Source of the DNA: Streptomyces sp. NBC_00557
GTDB taxonomy: Bacteria; Actinomycetota; Actinomycetes; Streptomycetales; Streptomycetaceae
Direction of reading: 5' to 3'
Assembly: GCF_036345995.1 (NCBI RefSeq)
Contig: NZ_CP107796.1
Location: forward strand, 1,178,001-1,242,000
Length of the DNA stretch: 64,000 nt
Shown: piece by piece, positions 17,826 to 26,404 of the stretch
Layout of the letters: every line of letters starts with the position of its first letter
Position numbering within the stretch: the stretch's first letter is position 1
Notes under the pieces: model-generated
The model's database searches: none
What the model was told of the DNA's origin: nothing
The model's input: the letters and a program-made list of their open reading frames with translations, nothing else
Made by a program: the position numbers and the translations under genes

Positions 17826-17948
17826 GGTACCTCCCGGTGAAGTGGGTGAGGCTCCCCATTATGGTCGGCCCCTGTGACAAACCGGCCGCGCCGGGTGCCC
17901 TGCCCCTCCGGCGATTCCGGTTGGTGACGCGGTCCTCGGCGCCGCTCT
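17826..17948. other. Intergenic region upstream of the metallo-hydrolase; nothing decisive
   Basis: This is the promoter region for the minus-strand hydrolase. A CATAAT hexamer reads on the minus strand at 17860-17865, but no -35 box stands at the right distance. The adjoining stretch from 17949 holds the TetR remnant described separately. Confidence 0.3.
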
Positions 17949-18104
17949 TTGGTGACGGATCAGGGGGGCGTGGCAAGGGCGCGGTTGAGCAGCGCCGAGC
18001 GGCGGGAGAAGCTGCTGCCTGCCGCCGTCGGGCGGATCGAGGCGCGGGGCGCGGCGGGGCCGGTCCCGCGAACGCGCGTACAGCGGTGGGCGGGCGACGC
18101 GCAC
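17949..18104 (+). pseudogene. Remnant of a TetR-family regulator (N-terminal piece)
   Basis: From a GTG at 17949 the frame reads MVTDQGGVARARLSSAERR, then EKLLPAAVGRIEARGAAG. That is the standard first helix of Streptomyces TetR regulators (R-LSSAERREQLLDAAV-RIEARG). After about 35 residues the similarity stops: the recognition helix (usually V...VSRGALYHHF-like) and ligand domain are absent, and the frame continues through unrelated codons into the antisense of the SGNH hydrolase gene. I read this as the stump left after deletion of a TetR gene. It is a short match and could be coincidental. Confidence 0.45.
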
Positions 18105-18215
18105 GCATGCGAACCGGGCAGGATCGGGGCGGCGTTGGCGGAAGGCCAGGGGCCCCGAGGGCGACCGGCCCTGCCCCGCGCCGCGAGCCGTACGGCGCGG
18201 GGCAGGCCGCTGTCG

Positions 18216-19034
18216 TCACGCCACCGACGTGATGCGCATCTTGATGTCGTCGGGCGACAGGGTGCCCTTCGCTGTGACGTGGTCGCCGGAGGACTCGCCG
18301 CGCAGGCGGCGGCCGATCCAGGGGACGAGGTACTCGCGGGCCCAGTGGACGTCGTCGCGGCGGATCTCCAGGGTGCCCCGGGGCGGCAGCGGGGGCCACG
18401 GCTGCTCCGGGTCGGCCGGGACCTCCAGGCCGAGGACCTGGCCGGCGCGCAGCGCCACGCGCGTGTGCCCCTCGGGTGAGAGGTGCAGGCGGTCGCTGTC
18501 CCAGGCCCTGCGGTCCTGCACGGACTTCAGGGACCACAGGTCGAGCACGGGGCAGCCGTACCGGTCGGCGATGGCGCGCACGTGCCCGTTGTACGTGGCG
18601 ATCTTGCCGCGCAGATGCTTGAGCACGGGGACGCCGCGGGTGTCGAACCCGGTCGTCACCATGACGGTCCCGGCCGCCTCGGTCAGCCTGGCCACGGCTC
18701 GTTCGAAGCGCTCGGCCACCTCGTCCGGGTCGGTGCCGGGGCGGATGATGTCGTTGCCGCCGGCGCAGAAGGAGACCAGGTCCGGGGCCAGTTCGACGGC
18801 CTTGGGGACCTGGTCCCGCACGATCTGGTCGAGGAGTTTGCCGCGCACCGCGAGGTTGGTGTAGGTGAAGTCGCCCTCGGGCCGCCGGTCGGCGAGCAGT
18901 ACCGCGAACCGGTCGGCCCAGCCGACGAACGCCCCGTCGGGCCCGGGGTCGCCGACGCCCTCGGTGAAGCTGTCCCCCACCGCCACGTACGACCCGATCA
19001 CTGATCTGTTGTCACTCTTCGAATCGTCTGCCAC
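18216..19034 (-). CDS. SGNH/GDSL-family hydrolase
   Basis: Esterase/lipase-like protein of 272 aa with all four SGNH blocks: block I VAVGDSFTEGVGD (nucleophile Ser, about residue 22), block II Gly in NLAVRGKLLDQI, block III GGNDI near 95, and block V DRLHLSPEGH near 190. No signal peptide is present, so it is cytoplasmic, unlike secreted actinomycete lipases. Such enzymes remove acyl or acetyl groups from small molecules or sugars; the substrate is unknown. The start is a GTG without a clear ribosome site. It stands alone between the TetR remnant and the alpha-galactosidase gene. Confidence 0.9.
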   Translation of the reverse strand: MADDSKSDNRSVIGSYVAVGDSFTEGVGDPGPDGAFVGWADRFAVLLADRRPEGDFTYTNLAVRGKLLDQIVRDQVPKAVELAPDLVSFCAGGNDIIRPGTDPDEVAERFERAVARLTEAAGTVMVTTGFDTRGVPVLKHLRGKIATYNGHVRAIADRYGCPVLDLWSLKSVQDRRAWDSDRLHLSPEGHTRVALRAGQVLGLEVPADPEQPWPPLPPRGTLEIRRDDVHWAREYLVPWIGRRLRGESSGDHVTAKGTLSPDDIKMRITSVA

Positions 19035-19152
19035 ATCGGACCATGATTCACCTTCGGATGTGACCTACGCGACCGTAAGGAAGGGTTGACTACCCGTGAG
19101 ATGAGACACCCTTGAATCGTCGGCGATCCGGGAATACGGCCGGGCGGAAGGC

Positions 19153-21261
19153 TCAGACGCGGCGCAGGCGGAGAACCGTGGCGTCCAGGTCGCCCTTGAG
19201 CCCCGTGCGCAGCCCGTGGTGCAGCAGGACGGCGCCCCGGTGGACCTCGCCCGTCTCACGGCATTCGTACGACGCGGTCGGGTCGAGTCCGCGCAGCCGC
19301 AGCGCCGGCACCGGTTCGCCGTAGCTCTGCGCCTGGAGCCAGGCGAGGACCACCGCCTCCTCCCCCAGGACGTACTGGACGGCGCTCAGACCGCCGGCCG
19401 GAGGCCGCAGCCGGTACAGATCGCCCTGCTGGACGACCGGCCGGATCTCCTTGTAGAGCTCGATCCACCGCCGGGCCTCGGCCAGTTCCCCGGCCGTCCA
19501 CTCGGTCAGGTCGCCGCCGACGCCGAGCACGCCCGCCATGGCGCTGACGAAGCGGAAGCGCAGGCTGCTGACCCGGCCGTTGAGCTGGGTGTTCGGGCTG
19601 TCGGTGACCCAGGCGGCCATCACCCGGGCGGGATGGATCTGGCTGAAGCCGTGCTGGATGGCCAGGCGGTCGAGCGGGTCGGTGTTGTCGGAGGTCCACA
19701 CCTGGTCGGTGCGGCTCAGCACCCCGAGGTCGATCCGGCCGCCACCGCCCGAGCAGGACTCGAAGGCGACCCCCGGGTGAGCGGCGCGCAGCCGGTCCAA
19801 CAGGGCGTACAGCGCGCGGACGTGGTCCACCCACAGGCGCTGCGGGTACGGCTCGCCGGGCCAGCCGGCGTCGGTGAAGCAGCGGTTGAAGTCCCACTTC
19901 ACATAGTCGATCGGCGCGCTGGAGAGCAGGGCGTCGAGCTGCTCCCACAGGTACTCCTGGACGTCCTCGCGGGCGAGGTTGAGGACGAGCTGGTTGCGCA
20001 GTTCCGTCCGCTTCCGTCCCGGTTGGTACTGCACCCAGTCGGGGTGGGCACGGTACAGCTCGCTGTCCGGGTTGACCATCTCGGGCTCGACCCAGATGCC
20101 GAACCGCATGCCGAGCCCGTGCACCTGCTCGGCGAGGGGCTTCAGGCCGTGCGGGAAGCGGTCGGGGTTGGGTGTCCAGTCGCCGAGGCCCGCGCGGTCG
20201 CTGGTGCGGGCGCCGAACCAGCCGTCGTCCACGACGAACAGCTCGACCCCGATCTCGGCGGCCCGCCGGGCGAGCGCGAGCTGCTGCTCCTCGGAGATGT
20301 CGAAGTAGGTGGCCTCCCAGGAGTTGAAGAGCACCGGCCGGTCCTGCCCGGCGTCCGGGATGACGTACGCGCGCTGGTAGGCGTGCCATGCGCGGCTCGC
20401 GCCGCCGAAGCCGCCGTCGCTCCACAGGCCCGCGAAGACGGGCGTGGTGTACGACTCCCCCGGCTGAAGGAGCAGCAGCCCCGAGTCGTCGTAGCCGGCG
20501 CCGCCGGTGATCTGCACGCGCGTGTCGGGGAGTTGGGCGACCGCGATGCGCCAGGAACCGGACCAGCCCAGCGCGCAGCCGTAGACCTCGCCGTGCTCCT
20601 CGGTGGCGTCGGCGTCGAGCGCCACCCAGGGCAGGTGCTGGTGGCCGGTGTGGCCGCGGCGGCTGCCGATGACCTTCTCGCCGTAGGTGAGGGGCGCGCT
20701 GGTGAGGCGGGACTCGGCGGCCCAGCGGCCGTGCAGCTGGGACAGCCGCCAGCCGTCGCGGTCGGGCAGGGTCCAGGTGGCGGCGTCGGCGCGCAGCAGC
20801 TCCACGCGCGCGTGCGTGCCGTTGGCCACGGTGACCCAGCGCTCGACGACGTCACCGCGCATCCGGTAGTGCAGGGTGATCGCGAGGCCGTCGTCGTCGA
20901 AGCGCAGCCGCAGCTCGTCGCCCTCCGTGCCGTGCGCCGCGACCTCGTGCGCCACGAAGCGCCACTCGGTGCCGCGGCGTTCGCCGGTGCGCACGGACAG
21001 GGCGGGGCGGACGAAGCGCGGGCCGCCCTCGACGGGGTACTCCTCGCGGCCGTCGAGCGGGGACTCGAAGGGCCGGTACCCGGGCAGCGGGTCCGCGGCG
21101 AGGGCCTCGGCGTCCGCGAGCGCGATGCGCGGCCCCCAGTGCAGGTGGAGCAGCTCGTCCGCGTCGGTGAGATGCAGGGCGTAGCTGCTGGTGGGCCCCG
21201 AAAGGAGCCAGGTACGACCGTCGTCGGCGATGTCCACCACGTAAGACCTCACAGGGTTCAA
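19153..21261 (-). CDS. Alpha-galactosidase, glycoside hydrolase family 36
   Basis: Enzyme of 702 aa, the usual GH36 size. An N-terminal beta-sandwich domain covers about residues 1-300. The catalytic barrel carries the nucleophile Asp in SAPIDYVKWDFNRCF (about 440) and the acid/base Asp in VWTSDNTDPLDRL (about 515). Other family markers are LFVVDDGWFGAR, FGIWVEPEMVNPDS and ESCSGGGGRIDLG. It hydrolyses terminal alpha-1,6-galactosyl residues of raffinose-type sugars, in the cytoplasm because no signal peptide is present. The start is uncertain: TTG at 21261 with GAGCGGA upstream, or GTG at 21252. No transporter gene is adjacent. Confidence 0.95.
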   Translation of the reverse strand: MNPVRSYVVDIADDGRTWLLSGPTSSYALHLTDADELLHLHWGPRIALADAEALAADPLPGYRPFESPLDGREEYPVEGGPRFVRPALSVRTGERRGTEWRFVAHEVAAHGTEGDELRLRFDDDGLAITLHYRMRGDVVERWVTVANGTHARVELLRADAATWTLPDRDGWRLSQLHGRWAAESRLTSAPLTYGEKVIGSRRGHTGHQHLPWVALDADATEEHGEVYGCALGWSGSWRIAVAQLPDTRVQITGGAGYDDSGLLLLQPGESYTTPVFAGLWSDGGFGGASRAWHAYQRAYVIPDAGQDRPVLFNSWEATYFDISEEQQLALARRAAEIGVELFVVDDGWFGARTSDRAGLGDWTPNPDRFPHGLKPLAEQVHGLGMRFGIWVEPEMVNPDSELYRAHPDWVQYQPGRKRTELRNQLVLNLAREDVQEYLWEQLDALLSSAPIDYVKWDFNRCFTDAGWPGEPYPQRLWVDHVRALYALLDRLRAAHPGVAFESCSGGGGRIDLGVLSRTDQVWTSDNTDPLDRLAIQHGFSQIHPARVMAAWVTDSPNTQLNGRVSSLRFRFVSAMAGVLGVGGDLTEWTAGELAEARRWIELYKEIRPVVQQGDLYRLRPPAGGLSAVQYVLGEEAVVLAWLQAQSYGEPVPALRLRGLDPTASYECRETGEVHRGAVLLHHGLRTGLKGDLDATVLRLRRV

Positions 21262-21328
21262 CAGATCCGCTCAAGTGCCAACATCATTGGCCCCCGGAGC
21301 CCTGGTGACAATGCCTGTGGACAACTCC

Positions 21329-21356
21329 TTGCCCCAGGAAACCGATGTCGTATGGT
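21329..21356 (+). promoter_or_regulatory. Candidate promoter of the tyrosine phosphatase gene
   Basis: TTGCCC (21329-21334) and TATGGT (21351-21356) are separated by 16 bp and lie 57 bp upstream of the GTG start. The match to a sigma-70-type consensus is moderate. Confidence 0.4.
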
Positions 21357-21412
21357 CGTCGGAGCGCCCGCCGGCCAGACGCGGCGGCGGGCCCGAGCCG
21401 GGAGGAGCCCCC

Positions 21413-22210
21413 GTGACGCAGCAGGTCCCGTCGACCGAGCCGGAGCTGGCCGGAGTGCGCAATTTCCGTGACGTGGGCGGACTGCCGACCGTCGACGGGC
21501 GCCGGGTGCGGTACGGCGTGCTGTTCCGCAGCGGCCACCTGGCGCACGCGACCGAGGAGGACGCGGCCTTCCTCGCCTCCCTGGGCCTGCACACGATCTT
21601 CGACTTCCGCAACGCGGCCGACCAGAAGCTGGAGGGCCCGGACGTCGAGCTGCCCGGTGTGCGCAACGTGAACCTGCCGCTGAGCGATCCGGCGGACGGC
21701 GCCGAGTTCTGGAAGATGGTCCGCGAGGGCGACCTGGACCAGCTGCGCGGGATCCTGGCCGACGGCAAGGGGGCGGCCCGGATGATCGCCTCGTACCGGA
21801 CGATCGTCAAGGAGCGCACCGCCGAGCACTCCCGGGTGCTGCGGGCGCTCGCCGAGGACAGCGTGCCCGCCCTGATGCACTGTGCGGCGGGCAAGGACCG
21901 CGCGGGCATCTCCGTAGCCGTGACCCTCCTCGCCCTGGGCGTGGAGCGCGAGGCGATCGTCGCCGACTACCTGGAGTCCAACGCCAAGCACCGGCGCTAC
22001 AAGGTCCGCCGCAGCGGCAGTGCGGACACCGCGTACACCCCGGAGGTCATGGAGCTGCTCAGCCCCCTCTTCGACGCCCGCGCCGAGTACCTGGAAGCGG
22101 CGTTCGAGACCATCGAGGAGACCTGGGGCGGGGTCGACGCCTACCTGGAGCAGGGCCTCGGCCTCAGCCCGGCGTCCCGCGACCGCCTGCGCGAGCGTCT
22201 GCTGGACTGA
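21413..22210 (+). CDS. Tyrosine-protein phosphatase (Y_phosphatase3/PtpB type)
   Basis: Phosphatase of 265 aa. The N-terminal motif LAGVRNFRDVGGLPTVDGRRV (residues 12-31) and the active-site loop LMHCAAGKDRAGISVAV (C-x5-R, about residue 160) define the PtpB/Y_phosphatase3 family, which dephosphorylates phosphotyrosine, phosphoserine/threonine or phosphoinositides. The extended loop with RRYKVRRSGSADTAYTPEVMELLSP lies after the active site, as in PtpB. The GTG at 21413 follows GGAGGAG and was chosen over an upstream in-frame start at 21275. Secreted homologues act as virulence factors in mycobacteria, but no signal peptide is present here. Confidence 0.93.
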   Translation: MTQQVPSTEPELAGVRNFRDVGGLPTVDGRRVRYGVLFRSGHLAHATEEDAAFLASLGLHTIFDFRNAADQKLEGPDVELPGVRNVNLPLSDPADGAEFWKMVREGDLDQLRGILADGKGAARMIASYRTIVKERTAEHSRVLRALAEDSVPALMHCAAGKDRAGISVAVTLLALGVEREAIVADYLESNAKHRRYKVRRSGSADTAYTPEVMELLSPLFDARAEYLEAAFETIEETWGGVDAYLEQGLGLSPASRDRLRERLLD

Positions 22211-22271
22211 GCACGGGCGGCCGCGCCGCCCACCGAGGTCAGGGCGCGTCGCCCGCCCGGGTCGGTGCTTC

Positions 22272-22394
22272 TCAGTTCTTCGCCCCGAGGGCGAACAGCA
22301 GGAAGAGGAACGCTGCCAGGACATGGCCCGCGGCGATGTAGATGATCAGGCGGATCCACAGGGCACGGGGGAACTTGGTCTCGAAGTCGCTCAC
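22272..22394 (-). CDS. 40-aa single-helix membrane peptide coupled to the XRE-cupin gene
   Basis: The ORF encodes 40 residues: a short charged head (MSDFETKFPRALWIR) followed by one hydrophobic helix LIIYIAAGHVLAAFLFLLFAL and a short GAKN tail. Its GTG start overlaps the TGA of the upstream regulator gene (GTGA), so it is translationally coupled to it. I recall a similar small ORF at this place near other Streptomyces hopanoid clusters, which supports it being real. Function is unknown; a membrane-anchored helper or inhibitor of the regulator is possible. Confidence 0.75.
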   Translation of the reverse strand: MSDFETKFPRALWIRLIIYIAAGHVLAAFLFLLFALGAKN

Positions 22395-23014
22395 GGCAGG
22401 TCTCCGGTCAGCGGCCCCAGGCACAGCGTGGCCGTGGGGCTCTGCAGCAGGGTGTGGACGAACAGCAGCTCGACGCCGTCGTGGTCCTCGGCGGCGAGCC
22501 GGTGCGGGGTGAGCGAGTCGAAGTGCGCGCTGTCGCCGGGCGCGAGCAGGTGCACGGTGTCACCGAGCCGCAGCCGCAGCCGCCCCCGCAGGACATGGAG
22601 CCACTCCTCGCCGGGGTGGACACGCACGATGTCGCCCTGCGAGCCGTACGGCACGCGCACGCGCAGCGCCTGCATCGCGCGGCCGGGGGCACCGGCCTGG
22701 ACGTACGTCCAGCCGCCGGCCCGGGTCGGCTCCATGTCCCCGGCCCGCACGATCGCGTCCGGGTCGGCGGCCCTCTCGCCCAGCAGCCCGGAGACGGTCG
22801 TACCGTAGATGCGGGCGAGGGCCAGCAGCATCGGCAGGGACGGCTGCCTCTGTCCGGTCTCCAGCCGGGACAGATGCGCCGGGGAGAGCCCGGCGGCTCG
22901 GGCGGCGGCCTCCAGGGTGAGACCGGCGCGCCGGCGCAGGCCGCGCAGCTGAGGGGCGACGGCTGGCAGCTCGTCGCCCGGGCCCGTCGGCGGCCCGGAG
23001 TCTGAGGCGTTCAT
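22391..23014 (-). CDS. XRE-family regulator with cupin domain next to the hopanoid operon
   Basis: Regulator of 207 aa. The HTH covers about residues 22-80 (LRGLRRRAGLTLEAAARAAG, SPAHLSRLETGQRQPSLPML). The C-terminal cupin is at about 120-195 (DIVRVHPGEEWLHVLRGRLRL, LAPGDSAHFDSLTPHRLA). In this family the cupin binds a small effector that controls DNA binding. Two matched palindromes stand 21-55 bp upstream of its ATG, which strongly suggests autoregulation. It is 71 bp downstream of the aminotransferase that ends the hopanoid operon and overlaps the 40-aa membrane peptide gene downstream. A role in controlling hopanoid genes is an inference from position. Confidence 0.9.
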   Translation of the reverse strand: MNASDSGPPTGPGDELPAVAPQLRGLRRRAGLTLEAAARAAGLSPAHLSRLETGQRQPSLPMLLALARIYGTTVSGLLGERAADPDAIVRAGDMEPTRAGGWTYVQAGAPGRAMQALRVRVPYGSQGDIVRVHPGEEWLHVLRGRLRLRLGDTVHLLAPGDSAHFDSLTPHRLAAEDHDGVELLFVHTLLQSPTATLCLGPLTGDLP

Positions 23015-23034
23015 GCCTCCATTCAGCCCCAGCC

Positions 23035-23069
23035 TTGCCCGCAGGGCAATTTTGTTGCCTCACGGGCAA
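23035..23069. promoter_or_regulatory. Two tandem operator-like palindromes upstream of the XRE-cupin gene
   Basis: The sites TTGCCC-GCA-GGGCAA (23035-23049) and TTGCCT-CAC-GGGCAA (23055-23069) have the same form. Their centres are exactly 20 bp apart, about two helical turns, so two dimers could bind on one DNA face. They fill the space between the regulator's ATG and the end of the aminotransferase gene. No experimental evidence is visible, but the design is typical of an autorepressor. Confidence 0.7.
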
Positions 23070-23085
23070 AAGCCGAGGTGGCCGG

Positions 23086-24471
23086 TCAGCGGTTGGCCAC
23101 GGCCTGCTTGATCAGGGTCTTGCCGAAGTCCCACATCAGCCCGCCGCCGCTGTGCGCGTCGTCCATCACGGCCGTGAAGGCGTCCACGAAGCGGTCGACG
23201 TCCGCCTCGTCGATGACCAGCGGCGGGATCAGCTTGATCACCTCCAGATGGTCGCCGGAGACCTGGGTGAGGATCCGGTGCCGCTGCAGCAGCGGCACGA
23301 CCACCATCTGAGCGAACAGGCCCTTGCGGGCCGTCTGCAGCATGGTCCAGCGGCTGCGCAGCTTCAGCGAGGTGGGCCGGCCGAACTCGATGCCGATCAT
23401 CAGACCCCGGCCGCGCACGTCGGCGAGGAGCTCGTAGGTGTCGATCAGCGCCGTCAGCCGGGACTTCAGCAGCTCGCCCGTCCGGCGGACGCCCGCCACG
23501 ATCTGCTCGTTCTCCATGACGGACAGCACCGCGAGGCCGCATGCCATCGCCTGGGCGTTGGAGCCGAAGCTCGCCGAGTGGACGAGGACCCGGTCCATGG
23601 ACGAGTAGACCTTCTTGAAGATCCAGTCCTTGCCGAGCGTGGCGCCGACGGGGACGTATCCGCCGGACAGGGCCTTGGCCACGCACACCAGGTCCGGTTC
23701 GACGCCGTCCTCGTGCTGGTAGGCGTAGAAGTCGCCGGTGCGGCCGAGACCGGTCTGCACCTCGTCGGCGATGAGCAGCGCCTTGTGCCGGTGCAGCAGG
23801 TCCTGCGCGGCACGCAGATAGCCGGGCGGGGCCTCGTGCACGCCCTTGCCCTGGATCGGCTCCACGATCAGCGCGGCCACGTCGCCCTTCTTCAGCTCCC
23901 GGGCCAGGGCGTCGAGATCGCCGAGGGGGACGGCGGTGTCGGGCAGCAGCGGGGCGAAGCCGTCGCGGAAGCCGCGCTCGCCGTTGACCGACAGGGAGCC
24001 GGTGGTCAGGCCGTGGAAGGCGTGCTCGCAGTACAGGACACGGGGCCTGCCGGTGGCGTACCGGGCGAACTTCAGGGCCGTCTCGACGGCCTCGGTGCCG
24101 CTGTTGCCGAAGAACACCCGGTCCAGGTGCGGGCTGTGGGTGAGCAGGCGCTCGGCGAGCAGGCCGGGCAGCGGCTGGCAGTCGAACCGGGTGAGGTCGG
24201 CGAGGTCCAGGTCGAGCACGTCGTGCAGCGCCTTGCGGACGACCGGGTGATGGCGGCCCAGGCCCATCACCCCGAACCCGGCGAGCATGTCCAGGTAGTC
24301 GTTGCCCTCCGCGTCGAAGAAGTGGGCGCCCTCGGCCCGCTCGTAGACCTTGTCGAAGCCGATGGTGTGCAGCATGCGCGGGAGCTGCGGGTTGAGGTAC
24401 CTGGTGTGCAGCTCGTAGCGTTCGGCTCCGCGCTCGGCGAGCAGCGTGCCGAGGTCGAACTCCGTGCTCAT
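23086..24471 (-). CDS. hpnO: Class III aminotransferase, hopanoid-associated (HpnO-like)
   Basis: PLP aminotransferase of 461 aa, last gene of the hopanoid operon. Motifs are [18 protein letters not shown] (phosphate binding, near residue 120), [18 protein letters not shown] (PLP-pyridine Asp, near 240) and [18 protein letters not shown] (Schiff-base Lys, near 275). In hopanoid pathways such an enzyme converts the ribosylhopane-derived side chain to aminobacteriohopanetriol. Its ATG overlaps the dxs stop by 4 nt (ATGA), so it is translated together with dxs. The symbol rests on family and context rather than on a unique motif. Confidence 0.88.
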   Translation of the reverse strand: MSTEFDLGTLLAERGAERYELHTRYLNPQLPRMLHTIGFDKVYERAEGAHFFDAEGNDYLDMLAGFGVMGLGRHHPVVRKALHDVLDLDLADLTRFDCQPLPGLLAERLLTHSPHLDRVFFGNSGTEAVETALKFARYATGRPRVLYCEHAFHGLTTGSLSVNGERGFRDGFAPLLPDTAVPLGDLDALARELKKGDVAALIVEPIQGKGVHEAPPGYLRAAQDLLHRHKALLIADEVQTGLGRTGDFYAYQHEDGVEPDLVCVAKALSGGYVPVGATLGKDWIFKKVYSSMDRVLVHSASFGSNAQAMACGLAVLSVMENEQIVAGVRRTGELLKSRLTALIDTYELLADVRGRGLMIGIEFGRPTSLKLRSRWTMLQTARKGLFAQMVVVPLLQRHRILTQVSGDHLEVIKLIPPLVIDEADVDRFVDAFTAVMDDAHSGGGLMWDFGKTLIKQAVANR

Positions 24472-26366
24472 TCACTCTCCTTGGCTGTGCCGTCCGCGTC
24501 CTTGACGGCCAGGCTCCCACTGATCCGCCCGGCGATCTCGACGGGCGTGAGGCCGATGTCGGCGAGCACCTCGCTGCGTTTGGCGTGCGCGAGGAACTGC
24601 TCCGGGATGCCGAAGCGCCGTACCGGCACGTCCACATCGGCGTCGCCGAGGGCGAGGGCCACGGCCGAACCGACGCCCGCGGAGCGGCTGTTGTCCTCCA
24701 CCACGGCCACCAGCCGGTGCCCGGCCGCGAGGCCCGGCAGTGCGGGGTCGACGGGCTTGACCCACCGCGGGTCCACCACCGTGCAGTGGATGCCGCGGGC
24801 CTGAAGCAGGTCGGCCGCCTGGAGGCACACCGGGGCCATCACGCCCACGGCCACCAGCAGCACCTCGGGGTGCTCGGCGCGGTGCAGCACGTCCATCCCG
24901 CCGATCCGGCCGACCGCCGGGATGTCCGGGCCGACCGACTCCTTCGGGAAGCGGACCAGGGTGGGCGCGTCGTCCACGGCGACGGCCTCGCGCAGCTGGG
25001 CGCGCAGCTGGCCCGCGTCGCGCGGTGCGGCGATCCTCAGTCCGGGCACGACCTGGAGGATCGACATGTCCCACATGCCGTTGTGGGACGGCCCGTCGGA
25101 GCCGGTGACGCCGGCCCGGTCGAGCACGAAGGTGACCCCGCAGCGGTGCAGGGCGACGTCCATGAGCAGCTGGTCGAAGGCGCGGTTGAGGAAGGTGGCG
25201 TAGACGGCGACGACCGGGTGCAGCCCGCCGGTGGCGAGACCGGCCGCCGACACCGCCGCATGCTGCTCGGCGATGCCCACGTCCCACACCCGGTGGGGGA
25301 AGCGCTCGGCGAACCCGGCCAGGCCCACCGGATGCAGCATGGCCGCCGTGATGGCGACGACGTCGTCCCGTTCCTCGCCGATCCTCACCATCTCGTCGCC
25401 GAACACCGAGGTCCACGAGGGCCCGTTGGCGGGCGTCAGGGGCTCGCAGGTGCGCGGGTCCATCACGCCGACGGTGTGGAAGTGGTCCTCCTCGTGGGCG
25501 AGGGCGGGTTCGTAGCCGCGGCCCTTGACGGTGAGGCAGTGGACCAGGACCGGGCCGTGGAAGCGTTTGGCGCGGCGCAGCGCGGACTCGACGGCCTTGA
25601 TGTCGTGGCCGTCGATCGGGCCGACGTACTTCAGGCCCAGGTCCTCGAACATGCCCTGCGGGGCGAAGGCGTCCTTGAAGCCCTTCTTCGCGCCGTGCAG
25701 GGTCTCGTAGAGGGTGTTCCCGACGACCGGGGTGCGCAGCAGTACGTCCTTGCCCCAGGCGAGGATCTTCTCGTAGCTGTCGGTGGTGCGCAGGGTGGCC
25801 AGGTGGTTGGCGAGGCCGCCGATGGTCGGGGCGTAGGAGCGTTCGTTGTCGTTGACGACGATGATCAGCGGGCGGTCCTTGGCGGCCGCGATGTTGTTCA
25901 GCGCCTCCCAGGCCATGCCGCCGGTCAGCGCGCCGTCGCCGATGACGGCGACCACATGGCCCTTCTCCCCGAGCACCTGGTTGGCCTTGGCGAGACCGTC
26001 GGCCCAGCCGAGCGCGGTGGAGGCGTGGCTGTTCTCGATGACGTCGTGCTCGGACTCCTCGCGCGAGGGGTAGCCGGACAGCCCGCCCTTGCCGCGCAGC
26101 TTGGAGAAGTCCTGACGTCCTGTCAGCAGCTTGTGTACATAGGACTGGTGTCCGGTGTCCCACAGGATGCGGTCGACCGGCGACTCGAAGACCCGGTGCA
26201 GGGCGATGGACAGTTCCACCACTCCCAGGTTGGGCCCGAGGTGACCGCCGGTCCTCGACACCGCTTGCACCAGGAACTCGCGTATCTCCTCGGACAGTTC
26301 GCCGAGTTGCGCCTCCGACAGCGCCTTCAGGTCGCGTGGTCCCCGGATGTTCTCCAGAATGGTCAC
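24468..26366 (-). CDS. dxs: 1-deoxy-D-xylulose-5-phosphate synthase
   Basis: TPP enzyme of 632 aa that condenses pyruvate and glyceraldehyde-3-phosphate, the entry step of the MEP isoprenoid pathway. Motifs are [21 protein letters not shown] near residue 40, the TPP-binding [18 protein letters not shown] ... IIVVNDN near 140-170, and [18 protein letters not shown] with the catalytic Glu near 365. The GTG at 26366 ([10 protein letters not shown], the usual Dxs start) has GAGAGGGGG upstream. A GTG at 26408, overlapping the ispG stop as GTGA, would add 14 residues and cannot be excluded. This is probably a second, hopanoid-dedicated Dxs. The product feeds the prenyl synthase and HpnC/D/E encoded upstream. 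Confidence 0.96.
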   Translation of the reverse strand: MTILENIRGPRDLKALSEAQLGELSEEIREFLVQAVSRTGGHLGPNLGVVELSIALHRVFESPVDRILWDTGHQSYVHKLLTGRQDFSKLRGKGGLSGYPSREESEHDVIENSHASTALGWADGLAKANQVLGEKGHVVAVIGDGALTGGMAWEALNNIAAAKDRPLIIVVNDNERSYAPTIGGLANHLATLRTTDSYEKILAWGKDVLLRTPVVGNTLYETLHGAKKGFKDAFAPQGMFEDLGLKYVGPIDGHDIKAVESALRRAKRFHGPVLVHCLTVKGRGYEPALAHEEDHFHTVGVMDPRTCEPLTPANGPSWTSVFGDEMVRIGEERDDVVAITAAMLHPVGLAGFAERFPHRVWDVGIAEQHAAVSAAGLATGGLHPVVAVYATFLNRAFDQLLMDVALHRCGVTFVLDRAGVTGSDGPSHNGMWDMSILQVVPGLRIAAPRDAGQLRAQLREAVAVDDAPTLVRFPKESVGPDIPAVGRIGGMDVLHRAEHPEVLLVAVGVMAPVCLQAADLLQARGIHCTVVDPRWVKPVDPALPGLAAGHRLVAVVEDNSRSAGVGSAVALALGDADVDVPVRRFGIPEQFLAHAKRSEVLADIGLTPVEIAGRISGSLAVKDADGTAKESE

Positions 26367-26404
26367 GCTGGGCCCCCTCTCGGTCCGTGCCGTGCTGTCT
26401 CGAT

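Noticed and set aside
17840..17880. Promoter for the metallo-hydrolase with CATAAT and TTGTCA boxes
   Set aside because: The two hexamers are only about 11 bp apart, too close for a working promoter.
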